Source: Polaribacter sp. SA4-10
GTDB lineage: Bacteria > Bacteroidota > Bacteroidia > Flavobacteriales > Flavobacteriaceae
Reading direction: 5' to 3'
NCBI RefSeq assembly: GCF_002163835.1
Contig: NZ_CP019331.1
Span: 2,703,001 to 2,767,000, forward strand
DNA length: 64,000 nucleotides
The position numbers were made by a program, and so were the translations under genes. The notes beneath the pieces were generated by a model. That model made no database searches, was not told where the DNA came from, and was given only the letters and a program-made list of their open reading frames with translations. Of the stretch, positions 1 to 7,263 are shown one piece after another (within the stretch, counting starts at the first letter, position 1; the number at the start of each line of letters is the position of its first letter).

Positions 1-480
1 TTCTTTATTGTAAAGTAAATTATCGTAAAATGGGAGTTTCTCAAAAAGTTGTTTCTTAATTTCTAAAACTTCTTCTGATGTTGTAGGATCTCCTTCGTAC
101 AAAGGTTCTAGAACAAATTTTCTATTTTTTCTATCTGCTTTTAATTTTTGAACATCAGCAATAGATAATGTGAAATCAATTTCATCTAGCTCCTCAAACT
201 TTTTTACTAAATTATTCCAAGCATTAAATTTTTTGGGTGTGAAAACCGTAGAATCTTTAACGCCTAGTATGACTAAATTTCCTTCTTCTCCAAAAATTTC
301 TAGAAATTTATTATACTCCAAGTTTGCTTCATGATCTTCTGGTAAAAGATTTGCTTCTGTATATGAGAATTTCATATACTTCATTTGAGAAGCTAAAAAA
401 CCTGTTATAATGGCAATTATTAATAGTACCAAATAACGGTTTCTTAAGATAATACCAGCAACTTTAGTCCAGAAATTCAT
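1..480 (-). CDS. RND/MMPL-family exporter, N-terminal part (runs off the window)
   Basis: Translating the complement from the ATG at 480 gives 160 uninterrupted residues that continue past base 1. The protein begins MNFWTKVAGIILRNRYLVLL and has one hydrophobic segment at about residues 14-33, followed by a soluble stretch rich in Glu and Lys. This is the layout of the first transmembrane helix and first periplasmic loop of RND superfamily MMPL-type exporters, where the phrase 'SYTEANLLPEDHEAN' is typical. Substrate cannot be told from this fragment. It lies downstream of frr on the same strand but a hairpin at 528-554 separates them, so it is probably a separate transcript. Family assignment is fairly secure; the exact subgroup is not. 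Confidence 0.75.
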   Translation of the reverse strand, partial: MNFWTKVAGIILRNRYLVLLIIAIITGFLASQMKYMKFSYTEANLLPEDHEANLEYNKFLEIFGEEGNLVILGVKDSTVFTPKKFNAWNNLVKKFEELDEIDFTLSIADVQKLKADRKNRKFVLEPLYEGDPTTSEEVLEIKKQLFEKLPFYDNLLYNKE

Positions 481-527
481 TTAGAAAAATTTTATGCAAA
501 GGTAATTAAATTGTATTCGTGTTTAAA

Positions 528-554
528 CAAAAAAAGAGTGTTGTTAAACACCCT
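528..554 (-). terminator. Intrinsic terminator after frr
   Basis: An 8-bp stem (535-542 with 547-554, one G-U pair, 4-nt loop) is followed on the minus strand by a run of T (complement of 528-534). A T run also follows on the plus strand, so it could work in both directions. It sits 23 nt after the frr stop codon. Confidence 0.75.
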
Positions 555-576
555 TTTTTTATGATAAATGGTTTTT

Positions 577-1131
577 TTAAACCTTCATTATGTCTACTTC
601 TTTTAAAGAAAATTTTGCCTCAATGTCTTTTACATGAGCATCTGTTAATTTTTGTACATCATCTTCTGCTATCTTCTTCATATCATCAGATATGTCTGCT
701 TTCTTTATGTCGTTATTTGCATCTTTACGTGCGTTTCTAATACCAACTTTAGCATGTTCGGCTTCAGCCTTAGCTTGTTTTGCTAAATCCCTTCTTCGTT
801 CTTCTGTTAATGGCGGAACATTAATCATAATAATATCACCATTGTTCATTGGGTTAAAACCTAAATTTGCTAATTGAATTGCTTTTTCAATTTCTTGCAG
901 CATATTTTTCTCCCAAGGTTGAATGCTAATTGTTCTAGGATCTGGTGTGCTTACGTTGGCAATTTGACTTAAAGGAGTTTGTGCTCCATAATAATTCACC
1001 ATAACATTTATTAACATTGATGGTGATGCTTTACCAGCTCTAATAGCACGTAATTCTTTTGTTAAATGCTCTATGGCATTATTCATTGCTTCTTTAGCAG
1101 TGTCTAGTATAAATTCAGTTTCTTCGTTCAC
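577..1131 (-). CDS. frr: Ribosome recycling factor
   Basis: The 184-residue product has the usual RRF length and sequence: an N-terminal helix with the RAGKASPSML block, the YYGAQTPL loop, the central domain with ISIQPWEK, and the C-terminal helix with PPLTEERRRDLAKQAK. RRF works with EF-G to split post-termination ribosomes and free the mRNA. The gene lies 27 nt downstream of pyrH on the same strand, the widely conserved pyrH-frr pair, and is followed by a terminator. Nothing is unusual. Confidence 0.97.
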   Translation of the reverse strand: MNEETEFILDTAKEAMNNAIEHLTKELRAIRAGKASPSMLINVMVNYYGAQTPLSQIANVSTPDPRTISIQPWEKNMLQEIEKAIQLANLGFNPMNNGDIIMINVPPLTEERRRDLAKQAKAEAEHAKVGIRNARKDANNDIKKADISDDMKKIAEDDVQKLTDAHVKDIEAKFSLKEVDIMKV

Positions 1132-1158
1132 CTTCAGTAATAATTTTAAAGATTATGA

Positions 1159-1869
1159 TTATTTATTATTAACAATTGTACCAATGTTTTCTCCAGAAAT
1201 AAGTTTCATTAAATTTCCGTTTGTATTCATATCAAATACTATAATTGGTAAATTATTTTCTTCACTTAATGTAAAAGCAGTCATATCCATTACTTTTAAT
1301 CCTTTCTGAATAACTTCTTTAAAGGTAATTGTATCAAATTTTACTGCATCTTTATTTTTTTCTGGATCTGAGCTATAAACTCCATCCACTCTTGTCCCTT
1401 TTAAAATTGCATCGGCACTAATTTCAATAGCTCTTAATACGGCAGCTGTATCAGTTGTAAAATAAGGATTACCTGTTCCTGCGCCAAAAATAACAACTCT
1501 TCCTTTTTCTAAGTGCCTAATTGCTTTTCTCTTTATATAAGGTTCTGCAACTTCTTTTATCTCTAAAGCAGTTTGTAACCTTGTCTTAACGTCTTCTGCT
1601 TCTAGCGCACTTTGCAGTGCTAATCCATTGATACAAGTTGCAAGCATGCCCATGTGATCTCCTTGCACTCTGTCCATCCCATTGGCTGCACCAGCAACTC
1701 CTCTAAAAATATTTCCACCACCAATTACGATGGCAACTTCAATTCCTTTTTCTACTACTTGTTTTATTTCTTTTGCATATTCTGAAAGACGTTTTGGATC
1801 GATTCCATATTGTCTTTCACCCATTAATGCTTCTCCACTTAATTTTAATAGAATTCTTTTGTATTGCAT
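1159..1869 (-). CDS. pyrH: UMP kinase
   Basis: The 236-residue product matches bacterial PyrH, an amino-acid-kinase-fold enzyme that phosphorylates UMP to UDP and is normally hexameric and controlled by GTP and UTP. Visible motifs are [13 protein letters not shown] at the N terminus (phosphate loop), IGGGNIFRG (residues about 48-56), DHMGMLAT and the [16 protein letters not shown] block for nucleotide and UMP binding. It precedes frr and is separated from the upstream tsf gene by a strong terminator at about 1924-1955, so pyrH-frr probably has its own promoter. Confidence 0.97.
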   Translation of the reverse strand: MQYKRILLKLSGEALMGERQYGIDPKRLSEYAKEIKQVVEKGIEVAIVIGGGNIFRGVAGAANGMDRVQGDHMGMLATCINGLALQSALEAEDVKTRLQTALEIKEVAEPYIKRKAIRHLEKGRVVIFGAGTGNPYFTTDTAAVLRAIEISADAILKGTRVDGVYSSDPEKNKDAVKFDTITFKEVIQKGLKVMDMTAFTLSEENNLPIIVFDMNTNGNLMKLISGENIGTIVNNK

Positions 1870-1923
1870 AGTTTTGTTGAAAGTTATGCAAAATTACGTT
1901 TTTTTTTTGATTTTTAATTTTTT

Positions 1924-1955
1924 GAGAAAAAAAAACCTCGCAAAGTTGCGAGGTT
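1924..1955 (-). terminator. Intrinsic terminator after tsf
   Basis: A GC-rich perfect inverted repeat (1934-1943 with 46-55 of the same block, core CCTCG/CGAGG) is followed on the minus strand by an unbroken run of nine T. It ends the rpsB-tsf transcript before pyrH. Confidence 0.88.
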
Positions 1956-2000
1956 TTAATAATTTTTAAATTTCTACTTTCATAGAAATAATAGAATCGT

Positions 2001-2966
2001 TTATCCTAAAGTAACTCTTTTAAAGATACTTACTTCAACATCACCAAACGTTTTAACATATTGTGCAACATTTTTCTTGTCATCTTTAATAAAAGCTTGG
2101 TCTAAAAGACATTGCTCCATATCTAAAGTAGTGTTGTCAGAAATGAATCTTTCCATTTTTCCTGGTAAAATTCTATCCCAGATTTTTTCTGGTTTTCCTT
2201 CAGCAGCTAATTCAGCTTTTGCAACTTCTTCAGCTTTTGCTAATACTTCTTCAGATAGTTGAGACATAGAAATATACTGAGGTACATTTTTAAGTGTTTT
2301 ACCTAATCTACCTAACTCAATATTGTCTTTTTCTATTACAGCAATTCTAGCTTCAGTTTCTGCAGCTACAAATGCAGCGTCAAAATCTTTATAAGATAAA
2401 GTTGTTGCTCCCATAGAAGCAACTTGCATTGCAACATCTTTAGCTAATTCTTCTGCATTGTCTACCGTAGCAGATAAACCTACTAAAGCAGCAATTTTAC
2501 CAATGTGTGTATAAGCACCAACATATGCAGCTTCAACTTTTTCAAAAGCTGTTATGTCTAACTTTTCACCAATAACACCAGTTTGCTCTATTAATTTTTC
2601 TGCAACAGTCATTCCACCAAAATCCGCAGTTAAAAAAGATTCTTTATCAGAATAATTTAAAGCGATGTCTGCAAATTCACCACCTAAAGCTACGAAAGAT
2701 TCGTTTTTACCAACAAAGTCAGTTTCACAAGCTAAAACAATAGCAACTCCAGCAGTTTTACTGTCGTTAATTCTTGTTACAGCTACACCTTCTGTAGATT
2801 CTCTATCAGCTCTTTTTGCAGCAATTTTTTGACCTTTTTTACGTAAAACGTCTATTGCTTTGTCAAAGTTTCCTTCTGCTTCTACTAATGCCTTTTTACA
2901 GTCCATCATTCCAGCTCCAGTTGCTTCTCTTAATTTTTTAACATCAGCAGCACTTACTTTTACCAT
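2001..2966 (-). CDS. tsf: Elongation factor Ts
   Basis: The 321-residue product is EF-Ts, the nucleotide exchange factor of EF-Tu. The N-terminal UBA-like domain holds the family signature LREATGAGMMDCKKAL, and the core has CETDFVGKNESFV, the residues that contact EF-Tu. The longer dimerisation region is present (length somewhat above the roughly 280 residues of E. coli EF-Ts, as is usual in Bacteroidota). It follows rpsB by about 50 nt, the universal rpsB-tsf pair, and ends at a strong terminator. Confidence 0.97.
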   Translation of the reverse strand: MVKVSAADVKKLREATGAGMMDCKKALVEAEGNFDKAIDVLRKKGQKIAAKRADRESTEGVAVTRINDSKTAGVAIVLACETDFVGKNESFVALGGEFADIALNYSDKESFLTADFGGMTVAEKLIEQTGVIGEKLDITAFEKVEAAYVGAYTHIGKIAALVGLSATVDNAEELAKDVAMQVASMGATTLSYKDFDAAFVAAETEARIAVIEKDNIELGRLGKTLKNVPQYISMSQLSEEVLAKAEEVAKAELAAEGKPEKIWDRILPGKMERFISDNTTLDMEQCLLDQAFIKDDKKNVAQYVKTFGDVEVSIFKRVTLG

Positions 2967-3017
2967 GTCACTTATTTGTTTTTATAGAAATCTAAGTTCC
3001 TATATTGTTAATTGTAA

Positions 3018-3884
3018 TTATTTAGTTTCTTTAGCAGGAGTTTCAGTAGCTTCAACTTTAGGAGCTGCTTCTTTAGTCTCTTCAGCTTTCGCTTCTTCAA
3101 CTTTAGGAGCTGCTACTTCTTTAGTTTCTTCAGCTTTCGCTTCTTTAACCTTAGGAGTTGCTACTTCTTTAGTTTCTTTAACTTTTTCTTTATCTGCTTT
3201 TCTATCTGATAAACCTTCTGCAATTGCATTTGTTACAAAAGATAATACTTTGTCTATAGACTTAGAAGCATCATCGTTTGCAGGTATTACATAATCTACT
3301 AATCTAGGATCAGAGTTTGTATCTACCATTGCAAAAATAGGAATGTTTAATTTTTGAGCTTCTGCAACTGCAATGTGCTCTTTTTTGATGTCAACTATAA
3401 ATAATGCACCAGGTAAACGAGTCATATCTGAAATAGAACCTAAATTCTTTTCTAATTTCTCTCTCTGACGATTAATTTGTAATTTCTCTCTTTTAGACAA
3501 TGCATCAAAAGAACCATCTTGCTTCATTCTATCAATTAAAGCCATTTTTTTAACAGCTTTTCTAATAGTTACAAAGTTAGTTAACATACCACCTGGCCAT
3601 CTTTCTGTAATGAAAGGCATGTTTACTGCTTTTGCTTTTTCAGCAACAATATCTTTTGCTTGTTTTTTTGTTGCAACAAATAAAATTTTACGTCCAGAGT
3701 TTGCAATTTTTTGCAAAGCTTCAGAAGATTCTTCTATTTTAGCTGCAGTTTTATACAAGTCAATGATGTGAACACCATTACGCTCTGTATAAATGTATGG
3801 AGCCATGTTAGGGTTCCATTTTCTAGTAAGGTGTCCAAAGTGTACACCATTATCTAATAATTCTTTAATGTTTACGTTTGCCAT
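3018..3884 (-). CDS. rpsB: Ribosomal protein S2 with Lys/Glu/Ala-rich tail
   Basis: Residues 1 to about 225 are standard S2 (LLDNGVHFGHLTRKWNPNM, IHIIDLYKT-like block, ITERWPGGMLTNF, DPRLVDYVIPANDDA). S2 binds the small subunit near S1 and is needed for initiation. The last roughly 60 residues are an imperfect repeat of units like KVKEAKAEETKEVAAP, which is low complexity, highly charged and likely disordered; the repeat is also visible in the DNA (3020-3190). Such tails are common on S2 of Flavobacteria, but their role is not known to me. It is followed by tsf. Confidence 0.96.
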   Translation of the reverse strand: MANVNIKELLDNGVHFGHLTRKWNPNMAPYIYTERNGVHIIDLYKTAAKIEESSEALQKIANSGRKILFVATKKQAKDIVAEKAKAVNMPFITERWPGGMLTNFVTIRKAVKKMALIDRMKQDGSFDALSKREKLQINRQREKLEKNLGSISDMTRLPGALFIVDIKKEHIAVAEAQKLNIPIFAMVDTNSDPRLVDYVIPANDDASKSIDKVLSFVTNAIAEGLSDRKADKEKVKETKEVATPKVKEAKAEETKEVAAPKVEEAKAEETKEAAPKVEATETPAKETK

Positions 3885-4027
3885 TTTTTAAATGTGTTTA
3901 CTTTCTGTTTTGAAATCAATGTATAAGTAGTCTTTCGAGTCTTATATATTTAGATGCTAAACTGTTTAATATTAATTTATATAACAGTTCTCGATATAAT
4001 AATTTGCAGAAATAAATCTGTAAAATA

Positions 4028-4414
4028 TTAACGTTTCGAGAATTGAAATTTCTTACGTGCTTTTTTCTGACCGAATTTCTTACGTTCAACCATTCTAGGG
4101 TCACGAGTTAATAATCCTTCTGGTTTCAAGATTATTCTATGATCTGCATCAATAGAAACTAATGCTCTTGTAATTGCCAAACGAATTGCTTCAGCTTGTC
4201 CAGTTACACCACCACCATAAACATTTACCTTAATATCATAAGATTCTAAGTTTTCTGTTAACATTAATGGTTGTTGAACTTTATATTGTAAAGTTGCAAT
4301 AGGGAAATAGTCTTTGTAATCTTTTTTGTTTACAGTAATATTTCCTTTTCCTTCTGAAAGATAAATACGAGCTACAGCCGTTTTTCTTCTACCGATTTTG
4401 TGTACTATATCCAT
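4028..4414 (-). CDS. rpsI: Ribosomal protein S9
   Basis: The 128-residue product has the S9 N-terminal motif VHKIGRRKTAVARIYL and ends in the basic tail KFGQKKARKKFQFSKR that reaches the P-site tRNA anticodon. Its ATG overlaps the rplM stop codon (TAATG), showing translational coupling in the conserved rplM-rpsI operon. About 140 nt of AT-rich sequence without a convincing terminator separates it from rpsB, so read-through into rpsB-tsf is possible. Confidence 0.97.
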   Translation of the reverse strand: MDIVHKIGRRKTAVARIYLSEGKGNITVNKKDYKDYFPIATLQYKVQQPLMLTENLESYDIKVNVYGGGVTGQAEAIRLAITRALVSIDADHRIILKPEGLLTRDPRMVERKKFGQKKARKKFQFSKR

Positions 4415-4869
4415 TATTTTAAATCGTTAAAGTTAATAGCTTTAGGCTCTTGACCTCCTTGTTTGTGCTCTCCACCTGCATATACATACAAGTTTCTGAA
4501 TAGCGCTGCTCCTAAAATATTTTTAGGTAACATTCCTTTTACTGCTTTTTCGATTAATCTTGTAGGATCTTTCTCAAACATTTCTGTTGCAGTTAATGAT
4601 CTCTGTCCTCCTGGATAACCCGTGTGACGGATGTAAGACTTCTCAGTCCATTTTTTTCCAGTTAAAACAATTTTTTCTGCGTTGATGATAACCACGTTAT
4701 CTCCACAATCTACGTGAGGAGTAAAGTTTGGTTTGTATTTACCTCTAATTAGCTTTGCTACTTTAGAAGCTAGACGACCCAACGTTTGCCCGTCCGCATC
4801 AAGTAAAACCCACTCCTTGTTTACGGTAGCGCTGTTTGCTGATACTGTTTTGTAACTTAATGTGTTCAT
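4414..4869 (-). CDS. rplM: Ribosomal protein L13
   Basis: The 151-residue product is L13, an early-assembling 50S protein. Key blocks are WVLLDADGQTLGRLAS, RGKYKPNFTPHVDCGD and AVKGMLPKN, followed by LYVYAGGEHKQGGQEP. It starts the rplM-rpsI operon, and a well-formed Bacteroidota promoter lies about 60 nt upstream. Length and sequence are normal. Confidence 0.97.
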   Translation of the reverse strand: MNTLSYKTVSANSATVNKEWVLLDADGQTLGRLASKVAKLIRGKYKPNFTPHVDCGDNVVIINAEKIVLTGKKWTEKSYIRHTGYPGGQRSLTATEMFEKDPTRLIEKAVKGMLPKNILGAALFRNLYVYAGGEHKQGGQEPKAINFNDLK

Positions 4870-4927
4870 AATTACACTATTAGTTTTTGTTTATTAATAA
4901 TAATTAATTTTCCTTAAAAAAGGAGTG

Positions 4928-4958
4928 CAAATATACCACTATTTATTTGATTCACAAA
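4928..4958 (-). promoter_or_regulatory. Bacteroidota-type promoter for rplM-rpsI
   Basis: On the minus strand a TTTG box (4955-4958) and TATATTTG (4928-4935) are separated by 19 nt, matching the -33 TTTG / -7 TAnnTTTG consensus of Bacteroidota housekeeping promoters. It lies between the sulfatase stop and the rplM start. Confidence 0.75.
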
Positions 4959-4971
4959 TAGGGTTTTAGTT

Positions 4972-6951
4972 TTATTTTTTAGCCCCTTTTAACTTTATTG
5001 CCCCACTCTTAAATAGCTCAGAGGCAGATTGGTAATATGAAATTGTTTCTTTAAGAAAAGGAGTATTCTTTTTAACTGGGGATAGCGTGTTTTTTTTAGT
5101 ATCCCATTCGTAATAGGAGAATTTTTTTTGTGTTTCTAATACGAGTAAATTGTTGTTTTTTAAAAGTGATACTTTTCTGTGATTACCAATAAAAGCACGT
5201 TCATCATTCGGTGACATTTTAGAAATATCTTTTCCAAAGAAGTTTGTGGTGTAGCTCCAATTTAAATATCCAAAAAGTGTTGGGAAAATATCTATTTGTG
5301 ATGATAATTTATTTACTTCTGAAGGAGTTTTATCATTTAAATTATAGATAAATGCAGGAATATGATGATTTTTAACGTTAATTTCTGTTCTACCTGCGCT
5401 GTAAGCACAATGATCTGCCATAATAACAAAAACAGTATTTGCAAACCAAGGTTTTGTTTTTGCTTTTTCAAAGAACTGTTGTAATGCTTTGTCAGAATAT
5501 TTTACGGCATTATCTCTTGTTCTTTGATTAGAATCAATTAGATCATCTGGAAATGTATAAGGTGGATGATTTGAACTTGTCATTACAAAATTAAAAAAGG
5601 GTTCTTTTGTTTTAGATTGCTTGTCTGCAACTTTTATCAGTTTATCAAAAAGATTTTCATCACAAGTTGCCCAAGCATTTTCAAAAGTAACTTCATTATC
5701 ATTAATTCTATTTCTCTTAGTTGGTAGTTCTTCTTTTATACGATGCCATTTCCTTCTATCTACAATATCAAACCCATTGTAACTAAAGTAGTTTAACATA
5801 TTATCAAAATGAGCATCACCACCATAAATAAAAGTTCTCGAATATCCTTTTTCTTTAAAGATCTCTCCAATGGTAAAAAGGTTATTATTGTTTTCTCTTT
5901 TAACAATGCTTCTTCCTGGTGTTGGTGGAATTGCTAAGCTAATGGCTTCAAGACCTCTAATAGTTCTTGTTCCTGTTGCATACATATTGGTAAATGAAAT
6001 CGATTCTTTTAATAAAGAATCTATCGTGGGAGTTAGTTCTTTTTTAGATCCGTATCTATTAAGGAAAGAAGCACTCAAACTTTCTAAACCAATAAAAATA
6101 ACATTAGGTTTCTTTTCTGTACCTACGTTTTTAGTGAACCTAAGAATACTGTTAGAAGATCTTAATAAGCTGTCATTTGTTGCTTTAACTAGGTTTCTTG
6201 TTATTTTAAAACTTTCTTTTTTGGGTAGCGTTAAATAAAATTCATTGTAATTTAATTCATTGCTTTTATAGGCAGCGAAAAATGAATATAAACCAGATTT
6301 AGCAAGTTCATTTTCACTAATACTATCAAATACTTCTGCTTGAATATTTTTAACTGAAAAATGAAATATTCCGAATATTCCGAAGATTATAAAAGCGGGA
6401 ATTAATTTAGAAACAAAACGATTTCTGCTTTCAAAAGTGTTTTTATAGGCCTTCTTTTTTTTTGCATAACGAATGCTAATAATCAGTATTAAAATAATTA
6501 ACCCAACTAGTAAATATAGCGGAAAAGATTGGTGAATGTTTTCAATAACCTCATACGTGTATAAAAGGTAATCTACTGCTATAAAATTATAGCGACGCTG
6601 GTATTCTTGCCAAAAGGGAATTTCTGCTAAAAAAGAAAAAATAAGCAGAAACAAAAAGAAACCATAAGTGAATTTACTTACTATTTTATCTAATTTACTT
6701 CCATAGAACCTATTTGGTATAAGAAGTAGATATAGGGTGTATATAACTAAAATATAGGACAAAGAGCCAATATCAAAAATAAAACCAATACCAAAAATTT
6801 CAATAAAATTTAGAAAAGAAAAATTAAAGTGATTAAAACTTAAAAAATATAATATTGCACGAATAATAAAAGAAAAGGCTAAAAAAGTAAAGCTAAAAGT
6901 TTTCAGTAATTGAAATCTTTCAGGTAATTTTAAGATGGTTCGTTGTGGCAT
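4972..6951 (-). CDS. LTA-synthase-like membrane sulfatase/phosphotransferase
   Basis: The 659-residue product has about five hydrophobic segments in residues 15-175 and a large extracytoplasmic domain of the alkaline-phosphatase superfamily. The metal site and nucleophile region are clear: FIGLESLSASFLNRYG, the GTRTIRGLEA block whose Thr is the catalytic nucleophile in LtaS, then IMADHCAYSAG and NHHIPAFIY near the end. Gram-negative members transfer phosphoglycerol, phosphoethanolamine or act as sulfatases on surface glycans; the substrate here is not predictable. It precedes the ribosomal operon on the same strand but that operon has its own promoter. No operon partner is evident. Confidence 0.85.
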   Translation of the reverse strand: MPQRTILKLPERFQLLKTFSFTFLAFSFIIRAILYFLSFNHFNFSFLNFIEIFGIGFIFDIGSLSYILVIYTLYLLLIPNRFYGSKLDKIVSKFTYGFFLFLLIFSFLAEIPFWQEYQRRYNFIAVDYLLYTYEVIENIHQSFPLYLLVGLIILILIISIRYAKKKKAYKNTFESRNRFVSKLIPAFIIFGIFGIFHFSVKNIQAEVFDSISENELAKSGLYSFFAAYKSNELNYNEFYLTLPKKESFKITRNLVKATNDSLLRSSNSILRFTKNVGTEKKPNVIFIGLESLSASFLNRYGSKKELTPTIDSLLKESISFTNMYATGTRTIRGLEAISLAIPPTPGRSIVKRENNNNLFTIGEIFKEKGYSRTFIYGGDAHFDNMLNYFSYNGFDIVDRRKWHRIKEELPTKRNRINDNEVTFENAWATCDENLFDKLIKVADKQSKTKEPFFNFVMTSSNHPPYTFPDDLIDSNQRTRDNAVKYSDKALQQFFEKAKTKPWFANTVFVIMADHCAYSAGRTEINVKNHHIPAFIYNLNDKTPSEVNKLSSQIDIFPTLFGYLNWSYTTNFFGKDISKMSPNDERAFIGNHRKVSLLKNNNLLVLETQKKFSYYEWDTKKNTLSPVKKNTPFLKETISYYQSASELFKSGAIKLKGAKK

Positions 6952-7207
6952 AAATGGGTGCTATTAATTTAATATTTTAAGCTAATTATTCTTAGTTATA
7001 GGTTTTTAACAATTTAGTAAGCATAAAGCATTTTCTAAAAAGTATAATTTATTCTATAGAGATGTGAAAGTCAACAAGTAAAAAAAGTAAAAATAGGAAA
7101 ATTTTTTTATTGAAAAAATAAACGGCTTTAACATAGCCCTTCTTTAAATGTTAATTTTCTTTGAGAAAACAGCAAATAATTAACATATCATTAAGAGAAT
7201 AGTCCAC

Positions 7208-7215
7208 TATTTTTG
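7208..7215 (+). promoter_or_regulatory. Probable -7 promoter element for the DUF5916 gene
   Basis: TATTTTTG fits the TAnnTTTG consensus about 50 nt upstream of the start codon at 7264. The -33 element is weak. The rest of the 312-nt divergent intergenic region (6952-7263) is AT-rich and shows no other clear feature. Confidence 0.5.
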
Positions 7216-7263
7216 CACCTTATTTGAAAGCTATTTTCTAACTTTTTTATTAAAAATATTTTG

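Noticed and set aside
519..740. Plus-strand 73-residue frame over the frr terminator
   Set aside because: It begins in a terminator hairpin and runs antisense to frr; codon content is that of a shadow frame.
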